From assembly GCF_000504305.1 (NCBI RefSeq), contig NZ_KI632512.1, positions 714,388 to 778,387 of the forward strand: a DNA stretch of 64,000 nt, in the 5' to 3' direction. Under the pieces are notes generated by a model. That model did no database searches. It was not told the DNA's origin and saw only the letters and a program-made list of their open reading frames with translations. Below are positions 52,048 through 61,358 of the stretch, piece after piece. The DNA comes from Nitratidesulfovibrio termitidis HI1 (lineage in GTDB: Bacteria; Desulfobacterota; Desulfovibrionia; Desulfovibrionales; Desulfovibrionaceae). Every line of letters starts with the position of its first letter. Position 1 is the first letter of the stretch. The position numbers and the translations under genes are program-made.

Positions 52048-53226
52048 TCAGCGGTGCTTCGCTTCCTTGCCCCCCGCAGCCATGGCGTCCCCCGCCACCT
52101 GCCGCACCGCCGCAAACACCGCCTCGGGCGTAATGCCCGTCATGCAGCGCCCGGAATGGGCACAGCGCCTGCTGCCATGCAGCGAACAGGGGCGGCAGGC
52201 ATCGCCGGTTTCCAATACCACGTCGCTCGGGCCTTGCGGGTAGAAGCCCCATTCGCGGGTGGTGGGGCCGAACAGCGCCACCACCGGGGTGCCCACCCCG
52301 GCGGCCAGATGCATGGGCCCGGAATCGCCTGTCACCAGCACATCGGCGGCAGCCAGCAGCGCGCAGGTTTCGCGCAGGTCCGTGCGGTCGGTAAAGTCCG
52401 CCGCCAGCCCGCCTGCACGCCGGGTCTGCTCGGCAAGACCGGACATGGGGCCGGATATGGGGCCCGATATGAGGCCGGACGCGCCCTGTCCACCGGACCG
52501 ACCAACAACAAACCACCCATACCCGGCGGCGGAAAGTCGTCCGGCCAGTTCCCGCCAGGCTTCGGGCAACCAGGCCTTGTCCGGGTGCGTGGAATAGGGA
52601 TGCAGGGCCACCAGCGGACGGGCCGGGGCGGAGGCTTCGCCCAATGCGCCATCCGGCGCACCCGCGTGCATTCCGCCCGCCTCCCCGCCGGGGGCCAGTC
52701 CCGCCTCGCGCAGCAGGGTCAGCCCGCGGCCGCGCTCCGCGTCGTCCAGCAAAATGCGGGGCAACAGGTCGGCGCGGGGCGGCGGCGCGTCCTCCACGGC
52801 CAGGGCATAGCGCTGCGTCACGTTGCAGGCGCGCAACCGCTCGCGGAACACCCGCCCGCCGGAGCGCAAAAACACACGCCGTTCCAGCGAAAACTTGGGG
52901 TAACGGCGCACCGGGCCGGGCCACAGCAGGCCCAGCAGCCGTGAACGCAGGGTGCCATGCAGATCCAGCAGGCCTGCTCCGGGCAGTGATGCCGCCAGCC
53001 TGCGCACGAAACCGGGCAACGCGGCAGGACGCAGGTCGCGCGGGTCCACCGTGACCACCCGGTCCACGGCGGGGTGGTTGCGGAATACCGGAGCCCACTG
53101 CAGCCGTGTCAGCACCACGAAGCGCCAGCCACGGACACGGTGCAGCCACAGCAGCACGCCCGTGGTCAGCACCACGTCGCCCAGCGCGCTCAGGCGCACC
53201 ACCAGCCATGTCTTGGGCAGGGCCAT
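52048..53226 (-). CDS. GT9 glycosyltransferase (heptosyltransferase-like)
   Basis: A 392-residue GT-B enzyme of the ADP-heptose:LPS heptosyltransferase family. It opens TWLVVRLSALGDVVLTTG, the family's loop, and carries the C-terminal donor site VTGDSGPMHLAAGVGTPVVALFGPT. Residues ALHPYSTHPDKAWLP form the mid-domain switch. A Gly/Ser/Pro duplication (GLISGPISGPMSG) lies in a loop. The presence of gmhA in the window supports a heptose-containing core. GGAGAA precedes the start. Confidence 0.87.
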   Translation of the reverse strand: MALPKTWLVVRLSALGDVVLTTGVLLWLHRVRGWRFVVLTRLQWAPVFRNHPAVDRVVTVDPRDLRPAALPGFVRRLAASLPGAGLLDLHGTLRSRLLGLLWPGPVRRYPKFSLERRVFLRSGGRVFRERLRACNVTQRYALAVEDAPPPRADLLPRILLDDAERGRGLTLLREAGLAPGGEAGGMHAGAPDGALGEASAPARPLVALHPYSTHPDKAWLPEAWRELAGRLSAAGYGWFVVGRSGGQGASGLISGPISGPMSGLAEQTRRAGGLAADFTDRTDLRETCALLAAADVLVTGDSGPMHLAAGVGTPVVALFGPTTREWGFYPQGPSDVVLETGDACRPCSLHGSRRCAHSGRCMTGITPEAVFAAVRQVAGDAMAAGGKEAKHR

Positions 53227-53565
53227 CCGTTCTCCGCCGTGTCTCGGCGTGGTTGCAGGTTTGCTGAATTGCGGATAGAGCGCTCACCGCAGGACACGGG
53301 AGTGTTGTCGCCGTTTCCTTCGTGCCGCATTTCAGGTAGGCATAAAGATTGTGTCACCCCTTTGGCAAAACCGGGGGGCGATGCGGCACAGCACTACCAG
53401 CAGCGGCACGGAAAGAAAAGCGCCGCGTTCCGACGCCTGCCGCACTCCGGGCACTCCTTGCGGCAGAAGCATGCCATGGCGCCTTTATCACGGCACACTG
53501 CATTGCGCGGTGCTAGATTGATGGCCCACGCCGCCACACGGCCAGACCCATCCCCCAGGCACTCC
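53227..53565. other. Divergent intergenic region, 339 bp
   Basis: Between the GT9 gene and the sensor kinase. No gene, RNA or convincing promoter is seen; the plus frame is open by composition only. Confidence 0.4.
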
Positions 53566-56292
53566 ATGAACGCCATCCACCCCCACGCCCTTTCCTCGCT
53601 GCTGCGCAGCCCGGCCGCACGGCGCCTGTGGTTGCTGCTGATACTGGCGTGCGGGGTGTTCACCCTGTTCCTGCTGCACGCGGTGCACACCTTCTGGGAA
53701 ACGGCGGAAACGTACCGCCGCAACCACCTGCGTGAAATGGTGCTGCTGGCCCGCAACCAGGTGCAACCGGTGCTGGACGAACTGGCCGCAGGCGCCTACG
53801 GCCGCGACCATGCCCTGGTGCTGGTGCGCGAGCGGGTGCGCACCATGATCTTCAACGATACCCGCGGCCCCAACTACATCTTCATGAGCGGCTACGACGG
53901 CACCGTGCTGGTCCAGCCCTACGAACGCCAGATGGAAGGCAGCAGCGGCCTTGGCCTGCGCGACGCAAACGGCGTGCCCATCATCGCCGAACTCATCAGG
54001 ACCGCGCAGGCAAACCCCAACGGCGGGTATTTCTCGTACGACTACACGCCGCCCGGCGGCAGCGCGCCGGAAGAAAAACTGTCGTTCGTGCTGCCCATCC
54101 CGGAACTGGCCTGCTACATCGGCACCGGCTCGTACCTTGGCGACGTGCACGCGGGGGAACGTCGCTACATCCTGGCCACGGCGGCCCTGGCCGTGACCGT
54201 ATTCGCGCTGCTGGGGCTTACCTTCGTCACCGCGCTGGGTGCCCTTGCCCGGCGTGGCGCGGAACTGGAACGCGAGGTGGAAGAACGCACGGCCACCGAA
54301 CAGCGGCTGGCGGCGGCGGAACTGAAGTACCGGTCCATCTTCCACAACGCGCAGGAAGGCATCGCGGTCATCCAGGACGGGCTGCTGCACTTCGTCAACC
54401 CGCGCATCGGCGAAATACTGCGCCGCCCCACGCAGGAACTGGTGGGCACCCCGTTCGTCGACCACCTGCACCCCGCCGACCGTCCCGTGGCCACGGACAG
54501 GTACATGCGCCGCCTGAACGGCGAATCGCTGGGCACCTACCCGCCGGTGCGCATCTGCGTGCCCGATGGCGAACGCTGGGTGTTCGGCACCGGTGTGCTG
54601 CTGGAATGGGACGGCCGCCCGGCGGTGCTGGTGATGCTGACCGACATCACCGACCTGAAGGAGGCCGAACAGGCCCTGCACGCGCGCGAACAGCAGTTCC
54701 GCGCGGTGCTCACCCAGGCCCCCTTCGCCATGGCCCTGCTGCACCCGGACGGCACCCTGCGCGAAGCCAATGCCGAATGGCTGGCCCTGCACGGCCTTGC
54801 GGAGACCACGGGCAATCCCTCCGTGTACACCCTGGACCAGGACCGCTACGTGCTGCACGCCCGGCTGCACGGGCTGGCCAAGGCGGCCCTTGCGGGTGAA
54901 CCCATCGTCACCGAGCCGCTGGAATTTTCGTCCGCCGTCACACCAGACGGCCAGACCCGCTGGATGGCCCTGCGCCTGTACCCCGTGGCTGGTGCTCCGG
55001 GCACGCCCGATGCCGTGGCCTTCATCCTGCACGACCTGACGGTGCTCATGGAGTCGGAACGCGAGCGCCAGGCGCTGCTGGCCGACCTTTCGCGCGCCAA
55101 CCGTGCCCTGTCCCGCGCCCAGCGCCATCTGAAGGGAGTGCTGGACGCCATGCCCTCGGCCATCGTGGTGGCCGACGCCGCCGACCGGGTGGTGCTGTGG
55201 AATCCGGCGGCGGAACGGCGCTTCGGCGTTGCGGCCCCGTCCGCCCATGGTCGCCCGCTGACGGAAATCGCCCCGGAGCTGGCCCGCCATCTGCCCCGGC
55301 TGCACGCCGCGCGGCGTAGCGGCATGGCCACGCCGCCGGAACGGGTGGTCACCCCCATGGAGCTTCCGGCGGGCGCCCTGCCCGGCACCCCGCCCGCAGA
55401 ATCCCGCCGGGTGGAGGACGTCACCGCCATTCCGTTGGAAACCGGCGAGGAAATGTGGGGCATCCTGCGCCTGGACGACGTGAGCGAGCGCGCCGCCATG
55501 GAAGACCTGATGGTGCAGGCCGAAAAGATGGCCTCCGTGGGCGGCCTTGCCGCGGGCATGGCCCACGAGATCAACAACCCCCTGGGGGGCATCCTGCAGG
55601 GGGTGCAGAACCTGCGCCGCCGTCTGCTGGACGATCTGCCCGCCAACCGAGCCGCGGCTGAGCGACAGGGCGTGGACTTCAGCCGCATCGCCGACTACGT
55701 CGAAGCCCGCCGCATCGGCGGGCTGCTGGACGGCATCCGCGAATCGGGCGAGCGTGCGGCGCGCATCGTGGCCAACATGCTCACCTTCAGCCGCCGCAGC
55801 GATCCTTCGCGGGTGCCGGTACAGATCAACGACCTGCTGGAACGCACCCTTGAGCTGGCCGTCACCGATTACAGCCTGGCCCGCAACTACGATTTCAAGC
55901 GCATTGCCGTGGTGCGCCGCTACGACCCGCAACTGCCGCGGGTGCGCTGTTCCGCCAGCGAGATGGAGCAGGTGTTCCTGAACCTGTTCAAGAACGCGGC
56001 CCAGGCCCTTTCGCTGCGCGACGACGGGCCGCCGCCGGTGCTGACGGTGACCACGGCGGTGGAGGCGGCGCACCTGCGCATCGAGGTGGCCGACAACGGC
56101 CCCGGCATGTCTCCAGAGTTGCGCCGCCGGGCCTTCGAGCCGTTCTTCACCACGCGCGAGGCAGGCGCGGGCACGGGACTGGGCCTGTCCGTGGCCTACT
56201 TCATCGTGGTCACCAACCACAAGGGCACCATCACCATCGAAGAAGCGCCCGAAGGTGGCGCCGTGTTCGTGGTGCGCCTGCCCCTGGCCTGA
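53566..56292 (+). CDS. Sensor histidine kinase with Cache and multiple PAS domains
   Basis: A 908-residue membrane sensor kinase. A first membrane segment (about 19-42) is followed by an extracytoplasmic Cache-like domain (about 45-200, with NYIFMSGYDGTVLVQPYE and YFSYDYTPPGG), a second helix (about 205-228), then three PAS-like domains (about 255-365, 375-500, 520-620). The kinase core has the H-box GMAHEINNPLGG, the N-box LFKNAAQAL, and ATP-lid DNGPGMSPELR plus FFTTREAGAGTGLGL. The start at 53566 lacks a strong ribosome site; ATG at 53521 is an alternative. No response regulator is adjacent, so it is an orphan kinase. Confidence 0.88.
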   Translation: MNAIHPHALSSLLRSPAARRLWLLLILACGVFTLFLLHAVHTFWETAETYRRNHLREMVLLARNQVQPVLDELAAGAYGRDHALVLVRERVRTMIFNDTRGPNYIFMSGYDGTVLVQPYERQMEGSSGLGLRDANGVPIIAELIRTAQANPNGGYFSYDYTPPGGSAPEEKLSFVLPIPELACYIGTGSYLGDVHAGERRYILATAALAVTVFALLGLTFVTALGALARRGAELEREVEERTATEQRLAAAELKYRSIFHNAQEGIAVIQDGLLHFVNPRIGEILRRPTQELVGTPFVDHLHPADRPVATDRYMRRLNGESLGTYPPVRICVPDGERWVFGTGVLLEWDGRPAVLVMLTDITDLKEAEQALHAREQQFRAVLTQAPFAMALLHPDGTLREANAEWLALHGLAETTGNPSVYTLDQDRYVLHARLHGLAKAALAGEPIVTEPLEFSSAVTPDGQTRWMALRLYPVAGAPGTPDAVAFILHDLTVLMESERERQALLADLSRANRALSRAQRHLKGVLDAMPSAIVVADAADRVVLWNPAAERRFGVAAPSAHGRPLTEIAPELARHLPRLHAARRSGMATPPERVVTPMELPAGALPGTPPAESRRVEDVTAIPLETGEEMWGILRLDDVSERAAMEDLMVQAEKMASVGGLAAGMAHEINNPLGGILQGVQNLRRRLLDDLPANRAAAERQGVDFSRIADYVEARRIGGLLDGIRESGERAARIVANMLTFSRRSDPSRVPVQINDLLERTLELAVTDYSLARNYDFKRIAVVRRYDPQLPRVRCSASEMEQVFLNLFKNAAQALSLRDDGPPPVLTVTTAVEAAHLRIEVADNGPGMSPELRRRAFEPFFTTREAGAGTGLGLSVAYFIVVTNHKGTITIEEAPEGGAVFVVRLPLA

Positions 56293-56747
56293 TGCCACCC
56301 CGATGCGAGCATGACGCGGGCATGATGCGGGCATGATGCGGGCATGATGCGGGCATGACGCGGGCATGATGCCGCAGTGATGCCGCCCTGATACCCCAGT
56401 GCTGGCGAACCGGACCAGCCCCTTCCGCCAGCACGCCGCGCCATTCCTGCCCAACGGCCGGTCCGCGCGATGCCCCAGAACCCTTCGGACCCCTTCCTTT
56501 CCCCATTCCCCCCGGTCTTCCTTCATGCAGCCCCGGCCCGCGCCGGGGCTTCTGCAAATCGTCACCTGTCCGTCACCGCCGTCACCGGCCTCTTCATGCT
56601 AACTACCCGCCGAGAGAAGTACCGACGCCGCGCGGCGTCACGCAAGCGTCACCGCGCCTTCAAGGGCAAACGACCAGCGGACGACACACTCACCGTTCCG
56701 CGTCGGATTGTGCCCGGCAACGTGTCCGACAGTATCCGGGGGGATAC
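56293..56747. other. Intergenic region with tandem repeat, 455 bp
   Basis: Between the sensor kinase and the EAL-CBS-GGDEF gene. It contains a six-copy 11-bp tandem repeat (56309-56373) near its left end. Nothing else is recognised. Confidence 0.5.
56309..56373. repeat. 11-bp tandem repeat, six copies
   Basis: Unit GCATGAYGCGG repeats with an 11-bp period (about one helical turn) from 56309 to 56373; the last unit is degenerate. It begins 17 bp after the sensor kinase stop. Confidence 0.88.
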
Positions 56748-59258
56748 ATGCACCATACCTGGCTGGAGCCATTTCTGGAAATGCTGGGCCGCAGACGAGA
56801 CGACCCCGCCCATTCACTGCACCCGGCGCACCCCGACGGCCTTTCACCGGACGCCCTTTCACCGGGCGGGCAGAACGCAGCGAGCACGTCGCCGGCCTTC
56901 ACGCGGCTCGACGTTCCCACCCCTCTCTCCAACGCCGCCCAAAATGTCACGCCTGCTTCCGCATCCGGCGCGCCGACAGCCCTTCCCGCCGCCTCCGAAA
57001 CCACGCACCACGCGCATTCCGCCCATGCCACGGACGCCTCGGTGCGCGACATGGTGGCCCGGCACGAGGCCCTGCACATGCTGCTGGTGCGCATGGTGGA
57101 CCATGTGCTGGTGCGCGACCTGTACGGAGAGGAGATCACGGCGGGCATCGAATCCCTGCTGGTGGAAGGGCTGTGGGATGCAGTTCCCGGCCTGAGCGGC
57201 CAGCCCGCCTCGGCGCATCACCTGCTGCCGCTGGAATCCGGCGAATTCCTGGTGTTCTGGCCGGAACCGGCCACCCGCCCCCAGCGCCTGGCCGACGCCG
57301 CCTTCACCATGAAGCTGAAATTGCAGCACCACCTGAAGGATTCGGTGCTGCGCTGGACCGGGCGCGAGGTGAACATCGGCGTGGGCTGCGCCACCTACCG
57401 CCGCCGCCCCGGCGCGGAGCCGCGCCAGGAATTCTTTCAGGCCGTGCGCGAGGCGCGTACCATGGCCCGCAAGGAACTGGACCTGTCCGACCTGCGCCTT
57501 GCGCGCGACTTCAAGGCCGTATTGCAGGACAATGCCATCCGCACACTGTACCAGCCCATCGTGCGCTTTCCCACCGGGCGGATCATGGCCTGGGAAGCCC
57601 TGAGCCGTGGCCCGGTGGACACGCCCTTCCACTCGCCCATGATGCTGTTCGACATCGCGGAGGAGTTGGGCATGCTCTTTGCGCTGGAACGCATCTGCCG
57701 CGAGCGGGCCATCGCCTGCGCGGGCACCCTGGCCCCGGACCAGAAGCTGTTCCTGAACATCCACCCGCGCACCCTCACCGACCCCGGCTTCACCCCCGGC
57801 AGCACGCTGGAGGCGGTGCGGGCCATGGGCCTGACGTCTGAAAACATCGTCTTCGAGATCACCGAGCGGCATTCCATCCGCGATTTCGGCGTGTTCTACA
57901 AGACGCTGTCGCACTACCGGGGGCAGGGGTTCAAGGTGGCCATCGACGACGCGGGCACCGGCTATTCCGGCCTGGCCACCATCGCCGAGCTGAAGCCCGA
58001 CTTCATCAAGATCGACATGTCGCTCATCCGCAACATCAACCGCGACCCGGTGCGCCGCGCGCTGATGGAAACCCTGGTCAGCTTTGCCGAAAAGATCGGC
58101 TCGCGGGTCATCGCGGAGGGCATCGAAACCCGCGAGGAAGCCGCCACCCTGATGGCCATCGGCGCGCACTACGGCCAGGGTTACTATCTGGGCAGGCCCG
58201 ACTACCCCAAGCAGGAAACCCACGTGGACATCGGCGAACTGCGCCCCACGGCGCAATTGCCCAGCGTGGGCAGCCTTGCCTGCTCCATGCCGGTGGGCGA
58301 ACTCGCCGAACCGGCCCACACCGTGCCCCCCACCACTCTGGCGGGCGAGGTCCGCAAGCTGTTCGAGACGTCCGATCCGTTGACCAGCATCGCCGTGACG
58401 GATGAACGCGGCAAGCCGCTGGGGCTGATCATGGATTACCATCTCAACCGGCAGCTTTCGGCACAGTACGGGGTGGCGCTGTACTTCAAGCGACCGGTGT
58501 CCGCCGTCATGGACACCAAGCCGCTGGTGATGGAAGAAACCACCCCCGTGGAAGACGCCGCCCGCCTTGCCATGTCGCGCAGCCGGTTGCAGGCGTACGA
58601 CGACATCATGATCACCCGCGCCGGGCTGCTGACGGGCATCGTCTCGGTGCAGCGGCTGCTGCACAAGCTGGCCCAGGTGCAGGTGGAACTGGCCAAGGGC
58701 ACCAACCCGCTCACCGGCCTGCCGGGCAACGTGGCGCTGGAAAAGGAACTGGAAACCCGCTTGGCCGGGGGGCAGCCCTTTTCACTGCTGTACGCGGACC
58801 TGGACAACTTCAAGAGCTACAACGACACCTACGGCTTCAAGAACGGCGACCGGATCATCCTGCTGCTGGCCAAGGTGCTGTCGTGGGCGGTGCAGCGGCA
58901 CGGGGCCAAGGGCGACTACGTGGCGCACATCGGCGGCGACGACTTCGTGTGCATCACCTCGCCCCGGCATGCCGAGCGGGTGTGCCGGGCGGCCACGCGC
59001 TGCTTCGGGCGGCTGGTGCGCGGCTGCTACTGCGGGGAAGACGTCGTGCGCGGCTGGATTACCGCGCGCGGGCGCGACGGCATGGAGCGGCGCTTTCCGT
59101 TCGTGTCCGTATCGCTGGCGGTGCTGGACTGCCACGAACGCAGCAACCTGCACGAGATCGGCGAGCGGGCCGCCCACGTGAAGCATCTGGCCAAGGCCAT
59201 TCCCGGCAACGCCTATGTGCTGGAATGCGGCGTGTGCCAGATGCGCGCCCTGCACTGA
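56748..59258 (+). CDS. Cyclic-di-GMP protein with EAL, CBS pair and GGDEF domains
   Basis: An 836-residue cytoplasmic protein. A Ser/Thr/Ala-rich N-terminus (1-95) leads to an undefined region (about 96-250). The EAL domain (about 255-490) has EAL in AWEALSRGP, NIHPRTLTDP, EITERHS, AIDDAGTGYSGL, IKIDMSLIRNI and AEGIETREEA, all motifs needed for phosphodiesterase activity. A CBS-like pair (about 515-640) may sense adenylates. The C-terminal GGDEF domain (about 655-830) reads LTGLPGN and IGGDDF: the D-for-E change leaves cyclase activity uncertain. A strong GGGGGGA precedes the ATG. Confidence 0.9.
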   Translation: MHHTWLEPFLEMLGRRRDDPAHSLHPAHPDGLSPDALSPGGQNAASTSPAFTRLDVPTPLSNAAQNVTPASASGAPTALPAASETTHHAHSAHATDASVRDMVARHEALHMLLVRMVDHVLVRDLYGEEITAGIESLLVEGLWDAVPGLSGQPASAHHLLPLESGEFLVFWPEPATRPQRLADAAFTMKLKLQHHLKDSVLRWTGREVNIGVGCATYRRRPGAEPRQEFFQAVREARTMARKELDLSDLRLARDFKAVLQDNAIRTLYQPIVRFPTGRIMAWEALSRGPVDTPFHSPMMLFDIAEELGMLFALERICRERAIACAGTLAPDQKLFLNIHPRTLTDPGFTPGSTLEAVRAMGLTSENIVFEITERHSIRDFGVFYKTLSHYRGQGFKVAIDDAGTGYSGLATIAELKPDFIKIDMSLIRNINRDPVRRALMETLVSFAEKIGSRVIAEGIETREEAATLMAIGAHYGQGYYLGRPDYPKQETHVDIGELRPTAQLPSVGSLACSMPVGELAEPAHTVPPTTLAGEVRKLFETSDPLTSIAVTDERGKPLGLIMDYHLNRQLSAQYGVALYFKRPVSAVMDTKPLVMEETTPVEDAARLAMSRSRLQAYDDIMITRAGLLTGIVSVQRLLHKLAQVQVELAKGTNPLTGLPGNVALEKELETRLAGGQPFSLLYADLDNFKSYNDTYGFKNGDRIILLLAKVLSWAVQRHGAKGDYVAHIGGDDFVCITSPRHAERVCRAATRCFGRLVRGCYCGEDVVRGWITARGRDGMERRFPFVSVSLAVLDCHERSNLHEIGERAAHVKHLAKAIPGNAYVLECGVCQMRALH

Positions 59259-59304
59259 GTTCACGCGGCAGCCATGCTCCGCATACGACGGCCCACATAC
59301 GACG

Positions 59305-59332
59305 GCCCCCCCACGGTGCAACGCGGGGGGGC
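59305..59332 (+). terminator. GC-rich hairpin after the EAL/GGDEF gene
   Basis: GCCCCCCC/GGGGGGGC with a 12-nt loop is followed by TTGTCC. Confidence 0.5.
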
Positions 59333-59357
59333 TTGTCCGTCCGGCGGGTGCACGCGG

Positions 59358-59393
59358 GCACGGAGCCCACAGGAGGAGCGCACGGCTCCGTGC
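59358..59393. terminator. Second hairpin in the same spacer
   Basis: GCACGGAGCC/GGCTCCGTGC (59358-59367 and 59384-59393) is followed by TTTCGG on the plus strand. It may act with the neighbouring hairpins as a bidirectional terminator. Confidence 0.5.
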
Positions 59394-59414
59394 TTTCGGA
59401 CGTATGTGGCGCCG

Positions 59415-59444
59415 CCGTCATGCCGGGCGCACCCGGCATGACGG
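59415..59444. terminator. Third hairpin, 13-bp perfect stem
   Basis: CCGTCATGCCGGG/CCCGGCATGACGG with a 4-nt loop, 45 bp past the lctP stop on the minus strand. There is no T-run, so it may limit readthrough or stabilise mRNA ends. Confidence 0.5.
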
Positions 59445-59489
59445 ACGGTGGATATGTTTTCTGTGCCCTTTCGGGGGCTGTTTCCCGAA

Positions 59490-61133
59490 TTAAGGCAACA
59501 TCCATCCGATGACGTACGCCTGCAGGGTCACCAGCACGCAGATCACCAGGGTCATGGCGATGCTGTGCCCAAGGGCGAAGCGGAACAGCGCCCCTTCCTG
59601 GCCCACGGTGTGGGTGGAGGCCGTGGCCACCGAGATGGACTGCGGCGAGATCATCTTGCCGGTCACCCCGCCGGTGGCGTTGGCGGCCACGGTCAGGTAC
59701 GGATCCACGCCCACGGCGCGGGCCGTGGCCTGCTGCATGCTGCCGAACAGCGCGTTGGACGACGTGTTGGAACCGGTCAGGAATACGCCCAGCCAGCCCA
59801 TGATGGGCGCAAAGAACGGGAACAGCGCGCCGGTGTGGGTAAAGGCGATGCCCAGGGTCGAGCTCATGCCAGAGTAGTTCATGAGTTGCGCAAGCCCGAG
59901 GATGAGCATGATGGTCAGCACCGGGAAGCGCAGCTGGTAGCAGGTGCGCCAGAAGCAGCCGATGGCCCGCTTCATGCCGTAGCCGGTGCCGGACCGGGAC
60001 ATGACGGGCACGGACAGCAGGCCCGCCAGCAGGATGGCGGTGCCCCCGGCCGACAGCAGGTTCAAGGTGTACTTGGCCGCATAGGGGGCATCCTTGGCCA
60101 CGATGGGCGCGGTCTTGGCGATGGCGCCATGCAGGCCCGGCCATTCAATGGCCTGCAAGTACACCTTGTTCAGCCCTGCCTTCACGCCGTCCAGCCCCCA
60201 GAAGAACACGAACACCGCCAGGATGGCATACGGCGCCCAGGCGCGCAGTATCTCGCCGGTGGTGTGGTGGGCGCTGGCCGCCGCGCTTTCGGGCTGTTCG
60301 TCGGCAAAGTGCCAGGTGCTGGCGGGCTTCCAGAAACGCAGCAGCACCAGCAGGCCGATGATGGTCACGATGGCCGCCATGACGTCGGGCAGCGTGGGGC
60401 CGTGCAGTTCGGCGAACAGGAACTGCGTGCCGCTGAAGCACACGCTGGCCACCACGATGGCGGGCAGCACCTCCATGGAGCGGCGGAAACCGCACATGAC
60501 CACGGTCATCCACAGCGGCACCACCAGCGCGAACACCGGCAGCTGCCGCCCCACGTACTGGCTGAGCGTGGCGACATCCAGGCCGCTGACCTGGCTGGCC
60601 ACGATGACCGGGATGCCCAGCGCCCCGAAGGCCACGGGCGCGGTGTTGGCCACAAGGCAGATGCCCCCGGCGTACACCGGGCTGAAGCCCAGCCCCATCA
60701 GCATGGCCGCCGTGATGGCCACCGGCGTGCCGAAGCCCGCCGTGCCTTCCAGAAACGCGCCGAAGGCAAAGGCGATGAACAGCGCCTGCAACCGGCGGTC
60801 GTCGGTAAGCCGGGCCAGCGACCCCTTGATGATTTCGAACTCGCCCGATTCCACGGTCATGTTGTACAGCCACACGGCCGTCAGCACGATCCAGATGATC
60901 GGGAACAGCCCCATGGCCATGCCGTACAGCGTGGCGTTGACCGCGAGACCCACGGGCATGCCCCACACGGCCACGGCGGCGCACAGCGCACCGGCCAGCC
61001 CCAGCGCGGCGGCCATGTGGCCCTTGGCCCGCCGCACGGCCAGCATGTAGAAAAGTATCGCCAGCGGCAGCATGGCCACGCAGGCCGAGGCGGCGATGTT
61101 GGAAAACGGATCGTACTGCTGCACCCAGTTCAT
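59490..61133 (-). CDS. lctP: L-lactate permease family transporter
   Basis: A 547-residue inner-membrane protein with about 13 hydrophobic segments. LctP/GlcA signatures are visible: FGAFLEGTAGFGTPVAITAAML and GSNTSSNALFGSMQQ, plus ANATGGVTGKMISPQSI near the end. It would import lactate (or glycolate) with protons. AGGGGG precedes the start at 61133; the longer frame to 61298 is not needed. It diverges from a LysR regulator, the likely control. Lactate is a main substrate of Desulfovibrio-type organisms. Confidence 0.92.
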   Translation of the reverse strand: MNWVQQYDPFSNIAASACVAMLPLAILFYMLAVRRAKGHMAAALGLAGALCAAVAVWGMPVGLAVNATLYGMAMGLFPIIWIVLTAVWLYNMTVESGEFEIIKGSLARLTDDRRLQALFIAFAFGAFLEGTAGFGTPVAITAAMLMGLGFSPVYAGGICLVANTAPVAFGALGIPVIVASQVSGLDVATLSQYVGRQLPVFALVVPLWMTVVMCGFRRSMEVLPAIVVASVCFSGTQFLFAELHGPTLPDVMAAIVTIIGLLVLLRFWKPASTWHFADEQPESAAASAHHTTGEILRAWAPYAILAVFVFFWGLDGVKAGLNKVYLQAIEWPGLHGAIAKTAPIVAKDAPYAAKYTLNLLSAGGTAILLAGLLSVPVMSRSGTGYGMKRAIGCFWRTCYQLRFPVLTIMLILGLAQLMNYSGMSSTLGIAFTHTGALFPFFAPIMGWLGVFLTGSNTSSNALFGSMQQATARAVGVDPYLTVAANATGGVTGKMISPQSISVATASTHTVGQEGALFRFALGHSIAMTLVICVLVTLQAYVIGWMLP

Positions 61134-61310
61134 GAATGCCCCCTGTGGTTTGATGTGCGCGAACGGCCCCGCGCGCACCCTGCGTGCGTCGCGCCGTATG
61201 CTGCGTGGCGCGGCCACATTCCCACCCGCCCGCACGATGCCGGGCGGCGGAAACGGCACCGTGACCGCTTGAACCTCGCTGCTTCTGCTGTTAGCCAAGG
61301 GGGCAGGCAG

Positions 61311-61335
61311 TTGTGAAATGAATTGTCTTCATCAA
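61311..61335. promoter_or_regulatory. LysR-type operator candidate
   Basis: TTGTGAA(N10)TTCATCAA-type imperfect palindrome (TGAA-N10-TTCA) in the lctP-lysR divergent spacer, 24 bp before the lysR start. LysR regulators commonly bind such partly symmetrical T-N11-A sites near their own promoter. Confidence 0.35.
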
Positions 61336-61358
61336 CCACATTCGAAAATGGAATAGCC

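Noticed and set aside
56309-56373. Tandem repeats considered as a CRISPR array
   Set aside because: Units are 11 bp with no spacers and no cas genes are nearby.
53488-56565. 1025-codon minus-strand frame opposite the sensor kinase
   Set aside because: Same reason: the kinase on the plus strand has clear H-, N- and G-boxes, while this translation is His/Gln/Arg-rich and featureless.
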